6,188 nucleotides of DNA from Halanaerobiales bacterium. GTDB taxonomy: Bacteria; Bacillota_F; Halanaerobiia; Halanaerobiales; DTU029. Shown here piece by piece: positions 1-5,584 of this stretch (its first letter is position 1; each line of letters opens with the position of its first letter). The stretch covers positions 1 through 6,188 of the forward strand of contig JADQBV010000419.1 in assembly GCA_016278415.1 (NCBI GenBank), read 5' to 3'. Both the position numbers and the translations under genes were made by a program. The notes beneath the pieces are model-generated. The model saw only the letters and a list, made by a program, of their open reading frames with translations, searched no databases and was not told the origin of the DNA.

Positions 1-102
1 AGTAACTGGGGTTTAGACTTTTTCATGAATGAAGTAATAGCAAAATTGTCGGACACTTTTCACCAACGAAAAGGAGAAGAACCAAAATTATATTATTGTT
101 AA
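1..102 (+). CDS. C-terminal end of an unidentified protein (partial)
   Basis: Frame 1 is open from the first base to a TAA stop at 100-102. It gives 33 residues beginning SNWGLDFFMNEVIAK and ending KGEEPKLYYC. I do not recognise the family. The tail is mixed hydrophobic and charged, ends in cysteine, and has no membrane segment. The gene is taken as real because its stop is followed after 24 bases by a strong terminator in the same direction, which is the expected layout at the end of a transcription unit. An internal ATG at 25-27 has no SD site before it, so the gene most likely starts outside the window. Confidence 0.5.
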   Translation, partial: SNWGLDFFMNEVIAKLSDTFHQRKGEEPKLYYC

Positions 103-128
103 AGATAAAGTAAGTTAAGATAAAGTAA
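103..128. repeat. Short tandem direct repeat, 15-bp period
   Basis: AGATAAAGTAA occurs at 103-113 and again at 118-128, giving a 15-bp period between the stop codon of the first gene and the terminator stem. It is probably a small slippage duplication. No function is suggested. Confidence 0.5.
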
Positions 129-162
129 AGCCCAGGAGATGTGATATCATCTCCTGGGCTTT
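127..162. terminator. Strong bidirectional intrinsic terminator
   Basis: This is a perfect 15-bp inverted repeat. The left arm is 127-141, the six-base loop is 142-147, and the right arm is 148-162, with a GC-rich core of AGCCCAGGAG pairing with CTCCTGGGCT. A run of T follows on the plus strand (160-163). The complementary strand continues as TTTACTTTATC, so it can stop transcription from both sides. It sits between the plus-strand gene ending at 102 and the minus-strand DUF2249 reading frame ending at 177. Confidence 0.9.
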
Positions 163-176
163 TAAATGTCTAAGTA

Positions 177-407
177 TTATTTTACTTTTCCGATTTTTAC
201 CTTCCAATCATCAGGCCCTTCTTGAATATATTCCCAGGTAAACTGGCCACTTTTTTCTGCATCAAATTGATAATATAGTGGTTTGGGATCATGGTCATTA
301 ATTAATGTAAATTCTTCACCTGCTTGTAAATCTGAAAAACTATTAAAGATTAATGGATGTCTCTCGGCTGGTGAGGTTTCTCTTCAATCTAAAGTTTTAT
401 AATTAAT
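177..407 (-). pseudogene. DUF2249-domain protein remnant with in-frame TGA
   Basis: On the minus strand, codons from about 407 down to the TAA at 177-179 read as a nearly complete DUF2249 domain. The start is INYKTLD, followed by an in-frame TGA at 384-386, then RETSPAERHPLIFNSF. Conserved family features follow: the NDHDPKPLYYQF block, the FTWEYIQEGPDDW block and the final VKIGKVK. Family members usually read LDxRE at the TGA position, so one residue is replaced by a stop. There is no ATG, GTG or TTG in frame after the stop that would save the domain. Upstream the frame closes at a TAG (411-413), where ABC-ATPase sequence begins. The 66 codons after the TGA show no further damage, so the loss is recent or the stop is recoded. 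DUF2249 proteins are small cytoplasmic proteins of unproven function, often found in anaerobic redox or nitrogen-oxide gene neighbourhoods. Confidence 0.8.
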
Positions 408-639
408 ACCCTATTTTTCCTTTAGGTAAATCATTATAATTATATCCAGATATCATTATGCTACCTTTCTGAGGTTTAAATATGCCTAAAAGAATTTGCA
501 TAAGTGTAGTTTTCCCTGCTCCATTATTACCGGCAAGCGCAAATATTGAACCTGCTGACACATTAAGACTAAGATTATTTAATACTTTTTTGTTTTTATA
601 AGAAAAACTTAGATCATTTACTTTTATAATTGAATTCAT
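403..639 (-). pseudogene. ABC transporter ATP-binding protein, N-terminal fragment
   Basis: The 78-codon frame starts at ATG 637-639, six bases after an AGAGG SD site. It reads as the beginning of an ABC ATPase: VNDLSFSYKNKKVLNNLS at residues 7-24 carries the A-loop aromatic (Y14), and the Walker A motif GNNGAGKTT is at residues 37-45. A short stretch of the alpha/beta core ends at GKIGY, followed by TAA. Family members run to about 230-300 residues and continue after this IGY with the Q-loop, LSGGQ signature, Walker B and switch histidine. All of these are missing. No partner permease is present. The break coincides with the start of the DUF2249 frame, so a deletion probably joined two genes. 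The fragment could be translated but cannot hydrolyse ATP as a normal subunit. Its sequence resembles the ATPases of GntR-regulated ABC-2 exporters, but this is only an impression. Confidence 0.85.
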
Positions 640-936
640 TTTATACCTCTAAGTTTTATATGCTTAAATACACTAGTTGTTAAATTGGTAATTACTATAT
701 AGTTACACGTAATCGTCAAAAAATCTTTAGGATTAACTTAAAAATAATATAATGGAGTTATGAATTAGAGAGAAAATAAATATAAGCTTAAAAATGTGAA
801 TTAATGCTATTAAATTGGTATATAATTATATTAACTGCATATTGTAAGGTGAATTAAAATTAAATATTTCATGATTCATAACTATTAAGCAGGAAATATT
901 GGAAATAAGTAGAACTATAGTCTTGTAGTTAAAATC
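640..936. other. AT-rich divergent intergenic region
   Basis: This stretch separates the minus-strand ABC fragment from the plus-strand flavodoxin gene. On the minus strand an SD site (AGAGG, 646-650) and a possible -35 (TTGACG, 714-719) precede the ABC fragment. The TATATA and TAGTAA boxes downstream are not well spaced. On the plus strand, perfect TATAAT hexamers occur at 748-753 and 821-826, but neither has a good -35, so I do not call a flavodoxin promoter. An 11-bp direct repeat, TTAAATTGGTA, occurs at 680-690 and 810-820. All frames are full of stops, and I see no further gene remnant or structured RNA. Confidence 0.5.
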
Positions 937-942
937 AGGAGG
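937..942 (+). promoter_or_regulatory. Ribosome binding site that fixes the flavodoxin start
   Basis: AGGAGG ends nine bases before ATG 952. An in-frame TTG at 943 directly touches this site and has no spacing for initiation, so the ATG is chosen as the start. Confidence 0.85.
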
Positions 943-951
943 TTGAGATAT

Positions 952-1413
952 ATGAAAAATCTTGTTCTGTATTATTCGTTAAATGGTAACACCGATTTTG
1001 TAGCAAAAAAATTGGCAGAAAAGTTAGAAGCAGATGTAATTACAATTGAGCCAACTAAGGATTATCCTAAAGGGTTTGCAAAGTACATTGTAGGTGGCTT
1101 TCAAGCATTATTTAGAATTAAAGTAGATATTAGTCCTATAGAAGTAGATCTTGATGAGTATGATCAAGTAGTGATCGGTTCTCCTGTCTGGGCTAGCACT
1201 ATGACTCCACCCCTTAGAAGCTTTTTGAAAGATAATCAAATAGAGGATAAAAATGTTGTAATGTTTTGTACATATGAAGGTCAAGCTGGTAAGGTGTTTG
1301 ATCATATAGAAAAATCAATAGGAAAAAATAATATTGTTGATAGACTTGAATTTAAAGACCCGTTAAAAAAGATGGATAAAACAATCCAAAGTATAGAAGA
1401 ATGGACCGCATAA
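952..1413 (+). CDS. Flavodoxin-like protein (FMN-binding fold)
   Basis: This 153-residue protein has the size and layout of a short-chain flavodoxin. Strand 1 (LVLYYS) leads into the FMN phosphate-binding loop SLNGNT at residues 9-14, matching the T/S-x-T-G-x-T pattern. The segment DQVVIGSPVWASTMTPPLRSF (71-91) has the strand and flavin-contacting loop typical of the family, with W80 as a candidate isoalloxazine neighbour. NVVMFCTYEGQ forms a later strand and loop. There is no signal peptide or membrane segment, so it is cytoplasmic. The stretch GFAKYIVGGFQALF (41-54) is typical of the flavodoxin-like reductase group seen in anaerobes, rather than of classical electron-carrier flavodoxins. 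It probably carries electrons or reduces a small substrate as an FMN protein; the partner cannot be told. The gene stands alone, flanked by gene remnants on both sides, and no terminator is visible after its TAA. Start: ATG with AGGAGG nine bases upstream. Confidence 0.9.
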   Translation: MKNLVLYYSLNGNTDFVAKKLAEKLEADVITIEPTKDYPKGFAKYIVGGFQALFRIKVDISPIEVDLDEYDQVVIGSPVWASTMTPPLRSFLKDNQIEDKNVVMFCTYEGQAGKVFDHIEKSIGKNNIVDRLEFKDPLKKMDKTIQSIEEWTA

Positions 1414-1481
1414 TAATGAATGATGAAATATGAAATAGTATTAAAGCTTAAAGAAATAGAAAAAAAGGAGAAAAAAAAAAT

Positions 1482-1676
1482 AACATAGGCTGGGGCTAGT
1501 CACTATGGTTGGCCAGCTCGTTTCATAGGGGTATCTAAACCAAAATGTTTTACCTGTTCAGCAGAAAAACTGGCTGGTATTAATGGCTTACATATAGGTC
1601 CAGGGGCAATAGTATTAACACTAATACACTGAACAACTAGAGATAATGATAATGAGCGGGTAAAAGATACAATTGC
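1482..1676 (-). pseudogene. Short-chain dehydrogenase/reductase (SDR) C-terminal remnant
   Basis: A single minus-strand frame from 1676 down to 1482 reads AIVSFTRSLSLSL, then ISVNTIAPGPICKPLIP, then FSAEQVKHFGLDTPMKRAGQ, then P. Two adjacent stops follow (TAG 1503-1505, TGA 1500-1502), then LAPAYV. This is the segment after the catalytic YxxxK helix of NAD(P)-dependent SDRs of the YdaD/YhdF general-stress-like group, where the intact protein has GIRVNxVAPGPIWTPL and GQPxExAPAYV. The fragment lacks the Rossmann dinucleotide-binding N-terminus, the catalytic Ser/Tyr/Lys region and the end after APAYV. The cofactor-loop IW is IC here. On its left, homology stops abruptly at an A-rich tract (1461-1481). 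On its right (1677-1751) the frame stays open briefly (NSSIHYYW) but no longer looks like an SDR, and nothing else is recognisable there. It is non-functional. Confidence 0.85.
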
Positions 1677-1751
1677 CCAGTAGTAATGAATAGAACTGTT
1701 CTGTGGAAACAGGAAATAAGCTGAAAATATTGTAAAAGACTTTTGTTTAAC

Positions 1752-1780
1752 TTGACTTATATTCTATAAAGTGATATATT
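1752..1780 (+). promoter_or_regulatory. Sigma-A-type promoter of the TetR gene
   Basis: The -35 is TTGACT (1752-1757), the spacer is exactly 17 bases, and the -10 is TATATT (1775-1780). A TG one base before the -10 (1772-1773) makes it an extended -10. Both hexamers match consensus at five of six positions. The -10 overlaps the left end of the operator palindrome, so a bound repressor would block RNA polymerase. Confidence 0.85.
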
Positions 1781-1803
1781 ATGAATGAACAGTCATTCAT
1801 AAT
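1778..1803. promoter_or_regulatory. TetR/FadR-type operator 1 (autoregulation)
   Basis: This is a perfect palindrome with 11-bp arms (ATTATGAATGA and its complement TCATTCATAAT) around the four-base centre ACAG. Its core, TGAATGA-N4-TCATTCA (1782-1799), matches the box bound by the FadR (YsiA) TetR-family repressor of Bacillus subtilis. It covers the end of the -10 and the transcription start, 16 bases before the tetR ATG. The same core recurs at 2460-2477. Confidence 0.88.
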
Positions 1804-1819
1804 GAAAAAGGTGATCTAA

Positions 1820-2395
1820 ATGAATAATACAGAGGATAAAAAAGAACTTATTAGGCAGGCAGCCGTAAAGGTTATGTCAAAACAGGGTTTTTATAATACC
1901 AAGGCCTCTCAAATTGCAGATGAAGCTGGAATTGCGGTTGGTACTATTTATAATTATTTCAACAATAAAGAAGATATTCTGGATTATATTTTTGAGGTGG
2001 AGTTAGAGAAAAGATTAGGATATTTAAAGGCTTTGGAGCAAGAACAACTGGACTTTTGGGGTAAATTAGAACTGTTCTTCAGTAAGCATTTTCAAGAGAT
2101 AAGTGAAAATCTAGCCCTTGGTGAGATTTTGGTAAGAGAAAAAGATTTCCCCAAAAAAAATGGCTCAGTTTCTATTAATAAATATTTAACCAGAATTCCA
2201 AACATCCTTGAAATGTTAATAAAGAAGGCCCAAGAAGATGGAGAGATAAAAGATAATATCGATGCAGTTATTGCTGCTTCACTTGTTTTTGGTGGAATAC
2301 AGGGATTGGTTGAAAAGGCGATTAATACTGATCCAGAGATATTGGTAAATGCCCCTAAACAATTTATTAAATTGTTAAAGGAGGGTCTAGGCTGA
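1820..2395 (+). CDS. TetR-family repressor, FadR-like
   Basis: This 191-residue DNA-binding repressor is of usual length for the family. The N-terminal helix-turn-helix lies at about residues 8-54: KELIRQAAVKVMSKQGF forms helix 1, SQIADEAGIAVGTIYNYF (30-47) contains helix 2, the turn and the recognition helix, and NNKEDIL closes the domain. The rest is an all-helical ligand-binding and dimerisation domain. Its C-terminal stretch DAVIAASLVFGGIQGLVEKAI resembles the FadR/YsiA group that senses long-chain acyl-CoA in Bacillus. Start: ATG after an AAAGGTGAT SD site with about six bases spacing. The gene is driven by its own promoter, overlapped by operator 1, and precedes the RND permease, whose promoter carries a second copy of the operator. 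The arrangement says it controls itself and the pump. The inducer is not known; an acyl-CoA, fatty acid or other amphiphile is an inference from the operator and sequence resemblance. Confidence 0.92.
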   Translation: MNNTEDKKELIRQAAVKVMSKQGFYNTKASQIADEAGIAVGTIYNYFNNKEDILDYIFEVELEKRLGYLKALEQEQLDFWGKLELFFSKHFQEISENLALGEILVREKDFPKKNGSVSINKYLTRIPNILEMLIKKAQEDGEIKDNIDAVIAASLVFGGIQGLVEKAINTDPEILVNAPKQFIKLLKEGLG

Positions 2396-2455
2396 TATTT
2401 TTAATATTTGGCTTGATAGAACCTAAAAAAGTTTACAGAGGAAAATTTTTAGAGC

Positions 2456-2485
2456 TTGATGAATGATTGTTCATTCAGTTTTAAT
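2456..2485 (+). promoter_or_regulatory. Candidate promoter of the RND permease gene
   Basis: A weak -35 (TTGATG, 2456-2461) and a better -10 (TTTAAT, 2480-2485) are 18 bases apart. Operator 2 fills the spacer and the end of the -35, a classical position for repression. The promoter call rests mainly on this fit with the operator. A TTTACA at 2432-2437 is an alternative -35 but lacks a good -10. Confidence 0.5.
2460..2477. promoter_or_regulatory. TetR/FadR-type operator 2 (pump control)
   Basis: TGAATGA, the centre TTGT and TCATTCA form an 18-bp site with the same arms and the same four-base spacing as the core of operator 1. It lies 65 bases after the tetR stop and 162 bases before the permease ATG, so the permease can be regulated independently of read-through from tetR. 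Confidence 0.85.
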
Positions 2486-2639
2486 GGATAAGTAAGTAAT
2501 CTAATTATTTTTGTGAAAGTTATTAAATAAATGAAAATGATTAAGATATTTAAATTTCTAAGGGGAAAGATAGGAATTGTCAAGAAAAGTGAGAACTACC
2601 ATTTTGTGAATTGGACTTGGGAAAGGGTTGGATACAATT
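2486..2639 (+). other. Long 5' leader of the permease gene
   Basis: About 150 bases lie between the candidate -10 and the permease ATG. I see no intrinsic terminator or known riboswitch pattern. A 41-codon frame (ATG 2531, TGA 2654-2656) begins in it and overlaps the permease start by 17 bases in another frame, but it has no SD site and no recognisable product. The only SD-like sequence for the permease is GGAAAGGG (2620-2627). Confidence 0.4.
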
Positions 2640-4937
2640 ATGAAAAAAATAATTGACGTAGTTTTAAAGCATTCAGTATTAACATTACTTATTTTATTAG
2701 TAATTACATGTTTTTTTACTTATCAAATTGTAGATAAGGCCTATATAGAAACAAATTTGGATGAATATATGCCTAAAGAGCATCCTGCTTTTGAACTTAG
2801 TGATAAGTATGAAGAACTATTTAAGATTAGTGATGCAGTAGTTGTTGCCATAGAAAATGAAGAGGGTATTTATAATTATAATACCTTAAGTAAAATCGCA
2901 AAACTTACAAATGAATTAGGTGATTTAGAACAAATAAATTCAGATAATGTTCGTAGTATAGCAAATGCTGATAATATTATGAGTTCTGATTTTGGCTTGG
3001 AAATTAAACCTTTCTTTACTGAGATACCTGAAAAACAAGAGGAATTAACTGCCTTAAGGGAAGAAGTAGAAGAAAATGAAATGATTTATGGTAGAGTGGT
3101 TTCAAAGGACCATCAAGCAGCTTTAATCTCAGCTGAATTGGTAGATGGGGAGATAGATAGGCTAGAATTATATCGCCAGGTAAAAGAATTGACGAAGGGA
3201 ATATATGGACCAGAAAACATTTATATAGCTGGTCAGCCGGTTGTTGAGGGAACTTTGGCTAACCTGATGCCAGATGATATGAAAAAAATGGTTCCACTAG
3301 TTGTTCTTTTGATTGTAATTTTACTTTTGTTTATTTTTAAGAGTATAAAAAGTACTGTCTTAACATTTGCGGTAGTCTTATTTAGTACTATCTGGACTTT
3401 TGGTTTGATGTCATTTTTGAACATTCCAATATACGCTGTCTCTACAATGATACCGGTGATGTTGATCGCTCTGGGTGTTGCAGATGGAATCCATCTGCTC
3501 AGTCATTTAAATGAGAAGATAAAAAGTAATTCAGCAATCAATAAAATTGATGCAATAAGAGATATGGTAAAAGAACTCTGGAAACCGGTAGTAATGACTT
3601 CTGTAACAACTGCTGTTGGATTTATTTCTCTGCTAAGTTCAGAGGTATATCCAATTAAATATTTTGGTTTATTTACCGCTTTTGGTGTTTTATCAGCTAT
3701 GATTTTCTCATTATTATTTATACCAGCAGGGATGAATATTATTGGTTTGCCAGGTATTAAAAGGGGAAATAAGACAAAGAAACAGGATTCTAGATTGTTT
3801 TTTGCCATTTCTGACTGGGTATTAAACTATAAAAAAGAAATAATTGTAGGATCAATTTTAATAGTAATTGTTGGAGTAGTAGGAATGCAGCGGGTCTGGA
3901 TTAGCTCCAGTCTTCTAAGTAAATTTGAAAGAGATGAAAAAATAATTGTAGCCAATAATTTTATTAATGAACATTTTGGAGGTACTACTAATTTAAATAT
4001 TATTATAAGTTCTGAAAAAAATAATGCTTTAAAGGACCCTCAATACTTACAAGGTATATGGGAGTTACAGACTGAGCTTGAACAATTAGAAAAAGTAGGG
4101 GATAGTTTCGCCCTGACAGATTATTTAGGAAGAATTCATAAAGTGATCAATGAAGAAGAAGTAAAATTTAATAAGATTCCTGATTCACACGAATTGGTGG
4201 CTCAATATTTACTGCTTTATTCAATGTCAGGTGACACAGAAGCCCTGGATAAAGTAATTGACTATGATTATAGAAGGATTAATCTAAGACTTAATTTAAA
4301 AAGTGATAATGCCAGTTTGATTAAGGATATTATCAACCGGGTAGAGGACTTCAGGACTAAGAGTAATTTACAGGACCTGGAGATTGATTATGCTGGCTCT
4401 GCATATACTAATATGATCTTCGCCGATCTTATCTTAGAGGGTCAGGTAAAGAGTTTAATCTTGTCATTGTTGATTGTAATTATCTTATTAAGTCTATTAT
4501 TTAAAAGTTTTTCAGCTGGGCTTTTAGGGGGCGTCCCAATAGCTATTACGGCAATTATAAGCTTTGGTGTAATGGGATTTTTGAATATATCTTTGAATAC
4601 AACAACTGCTCTAATCTCAAGTATTGCCGTAGGTATGGGAATTGATTATTCAATTCATCTATTATCAAAATATCGCAGTGTAGGCAATGAGGGGTTATCG
4701 TCAGTAATGGCAGCTAGAAAGACTATGCAGCATTCTGGGAGGGCAATTGCCTTTAATGCCATAGTAGTAATTGCTGGGTTCATGGTACTTGTCTTTTCAA
4801 ATTTTCCACCGAACCGGGAATTGGGTTATCTGGTCTCACTGTCAATGTTCAGTAGTTTTGTATTGACTTTAACTTTGGTAGTTGCATTAATAGATAAGTT
4901 TAAACCAGACTTTATATTTAAAAATAAGGAGTTGTAA
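2640..4937 (+). CDS. RND/MMPL-family membrane transporter
   Basis: This 765-residue inner-membrane permease shows the duplicated RND fold. Transmembrane helix 1 is at about 12-31. The first extracytoplasmic domain follows, starting YIETNLDEYMPKEHP, the usual entry motif of this branch. Helices 2-6 fall between about 215 and 366 and helix 7 at about 399-418. A second extracytoplasmic domain runs to about 600, with helices 8-12 from about 604 to 752. The proton-relay aspartates are visible in both halves: D282 in GVADGIHLL (helix 4) and D669 in GMGIDYSIHLL (helix 10). It is shorter than tripartite AcrB-type pumps (about 1,030 residues), and no adaptor or outer-membrane gene lies beside it. This places it with the HAE3/MMPL-like exporters of lipids and hydrophobic compounds; substrate unknown. 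Start: ATG 2640, twelve bases after GGAAAGGG, a rather long gap. An in-frame TTG at 2628 touches the SD site and is less likely. It is controlled by the upstream TetR through operator 2. Confidence 0.9.
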   Translation: MKKIIDVVLKHSVLTLLILLVITCFFTYQIVDKAYIETNLDEYMPKEHPAFELSDKYEELFKISDAVVVAIENEEGIYNYNTLSKIAKLTNELGDLEQINSDNVRSIANADNIMSSDFGLEIKPFFTEIPEKQEELTALREEVEENEMIYGRVVSKDHQAALISAELVDGEIDRLELYRQVKELTKGIYGPENIYIAGQPVVEGTLANLMPDDMKKMVPLVVLLIVILLLFIFKSIKSTVLTFAVVLFSTIWTFGLMSFLNIPIYAVSTMIPVMLIALGVADGIHLLSHLNEKIKSNSAINKIDAIRDMVKELWKPVVMTSVTTAVGFISLLSSEVYPIKYFGLFTAFGVLSAMIFSLLFIPAGMNIIGLPGIKRGNKTKKQDSRLFFAISDWVLNYKKEIIVGSILIVIVGVVGMQRVWISSSLLSKFERDEKIIVANNFINEHFGGTTNLNIIISSEKNNALKDPQYLQGIWELQTELEQLEKVGDSFALTDYLGRIHKVINEEEVKFNKIPDSHELVAQYLLLYSMSGDTEALDKVIDYDYRRINLRLNLKSDNASLIKDIINRVEDFRTKSNLQDLEIDYAGSAYTNMIFADLILEGQVKSLILSLLIVIILLSLLFKSFSAGLLGGVPIAITAIISFGVMGFLNISLNTTTALISSIAVGMGIDYSIHLLSKYRSVGNEGLSSVMAARKTMQHSGRAIAFNAIVVIAGFMVLVFSNFPPNRELGYLVSLSMFSSFVLTLTLVVALIDKFKPDFIFKNKEL

Positions 4938-5093
4938 GTAAGTTAAATCTTGAAATGGTATAGAAAAAATACAGGGATATTTTTATATGGTTGTGATATA
5001 TATCCTTGAACTGGTAAAAATAAACATATATTATAAACATATAAGCTGTATGGTTTGCAGGAAGCATGTTATTGGGTTATATTTTCCATAAAA

Positions 5094-5122
5094 TTGTAGA
5101 ATTATATAAAAATTATTATATT
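5094..5122 (+). promoter_or_regulatory. Weak candidate promoter for the cupin gene
   Basis: TTGTAG (5094-5099) and TATATT (5117-5122) are separated by 17 bases. The -10 is good and the -35 matches only three of six positions. In sequence this AT-rich, such pairs arise easily by chance. Confidence 0.3.
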
Positions 5123-5178
5123 AATTATTTTCTTTAAGTGATATAAATTAATAAACCTAAAATATGAAAAAAGTGAAA

Positions 5179-5182
5179 GGGG
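5179..5182 (+). promoter_or_regulatory. Ribosome binding site that fixes the cupin start
   Basis: The purine run AAAGGGGAA centres on GGGG, eight bases before ATG 5191. The earlier in-frame ATG at 5164 has no SD site before it, and this SD would then lie inside the coding region, so 5191 is chosen. Confidence 0.75.
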
Positions 5183-5190
5183 AAATAAAA

Positions 5191-5508
5191 ATGCAAATTA
5201 TTAAAATGGATCAAGTAGAAGGGAAAAAAAATAAAAGGGGTGTCATTGCTAAACAATTATTTAAACATAACAATGCTAAGATTATGAATCTTATTTTGCA
5301 GCCAGGTGATGAAGTTCCAGCTCATTCAGTGCCAGTTGATGTATTTTTCTATATAGTAGAAGGAAAAGGAACATTACAGATTGGGGATGAGAAAGCAGTT
5401 GTAAAGGCGACAGATATAGTTGTCTGCCCACCTAATACTAAGAAGTCTTTACAGGCAGATCAGGAAGAGAAATTTGTAGTACTTAATGTAAAGACTCCTA
5501 GTTTTTAA
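5191..5508 (+). CDS. Small single-domain cupin protein
   Basis: This 105-residue cytoplasmic protein has one cupin beta-barrel. Cupin motif 1 is at residues 38-60: PGDEVPAHSVPVDVFFYIVEG, then KG. Motif 2 is at about 75-99, with VVCPPNTKKSLQ followed by FVVLNVKTP. In canonical metal cupins, motif 1 gives two histidines and a glutamate and motif 2 one more histidine. Here only H45 is kept. The second histidine position is V47, the acidic position is occupied by the hydrophobic V51-F52 (D50 is nearby), and the motif 2 histidine appears to be S86. The PVDVFFYxxEGKG stretch is shared by a recognisable small subgroup of anaerobe cupins, so this is family character rather than decay. Function is unknown; it may bind a small ligand or an atypical metal. 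The gene stands alone, ends before two hairpins, and converges with the HD-domain gene. Start chosen by the SD site at 5179-5182. Confidence 0.88.
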   Translation: MQIIKMDQVEGKKNKRGVIAKQLFKHNNAKIMNLILQPGDEVPAHSVPVDVFFYIVEGKGTLQIGDEKAVVKATDIVVCPPNTKKSLQADQEEKFVVLNVKTPSF

Positions 5509-5524
5509 ACCATCACACACAAGC

Positions 5525-5555
5525 TAATTATTTAAGTGTAGTATTTAAATAATTA
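5525..5555. repeat. Perfect AT-only inverted repeat after the cupin gene
   Basis: TAATTATTTAA (5525-5535) pairs with TTAAATAATTA (5545-5555) across a nine-base loop. The 11-bp stem contains no G or C, so the RNA hairpin would be weak. It may be a 3'-end structure or a DNA-binding palindrome. It begins 16 bases after the cupin stop. Confidence 0.45.
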
Positions 5556-5584
5556 ATAACTATGGAGAAAATATGTGAGAATAA

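Larger units (their letters stand above)
4938..5190 (+). other. Intergenic region between permease and cupin genes
   Basis: The stretch is very AT-rich with no coding potential. A 9-bp stem with one G-U pair (4972-4980 with 5000-5008, 19-base loop) lies shortly after the permease stop. No T tract follows, so it is at best an RNA 3'-end structure, not a proven terminator. A possible cupin promoter lies at 5094-5122. Confidence 0.45.

Noticed and set aside
680..820. 11-bp direct repeat TTAAATTGGTA as a regulatory pair or insertion footprint
   Set aside because: The two copies are 130 bases apart with no other shared flank and no promoter linked to either; chance is likely in AT-rich DNA.
943..951. 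TTG start giving a three-residue longer flavodoxin
   Set aside because: The codon directly touches the AGGAGG site, leaving no spacing; ATG 952 is well placed.
1108..1305. 65-codon minus-strand frame within the flavodoxin gene
   Set aside because: It lies opposite a well-conserved gene, has no SD site and resembles no family; it is a shadow frame.
2531..2656. 41-codon frame ahead of and overlapping the permease gene
   Set aside because: No SD site and no recognisable sequence; kept only as a point about the leader, not as a gene.
3233..3808. Two minus-strand frames (63 and 101 codons) opposite the permease
   Set aside because: They are antisense to transmembrane segments, where hydrophobic codons give long open complements; no SD site or family features.
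4972..5008. Stem-loop after the permease as an intrinsic terminator
   Set aside because: The stem is short and mostly AT with a G-U pair, the loop is 19 bases, and no T tract follows.
5164..5190. ATG start giving a nine-residue longer cupin
   Set aside because: No SD site precedes it and the obvious SD would be inside the coding region; the cupin fold begins after 5191.
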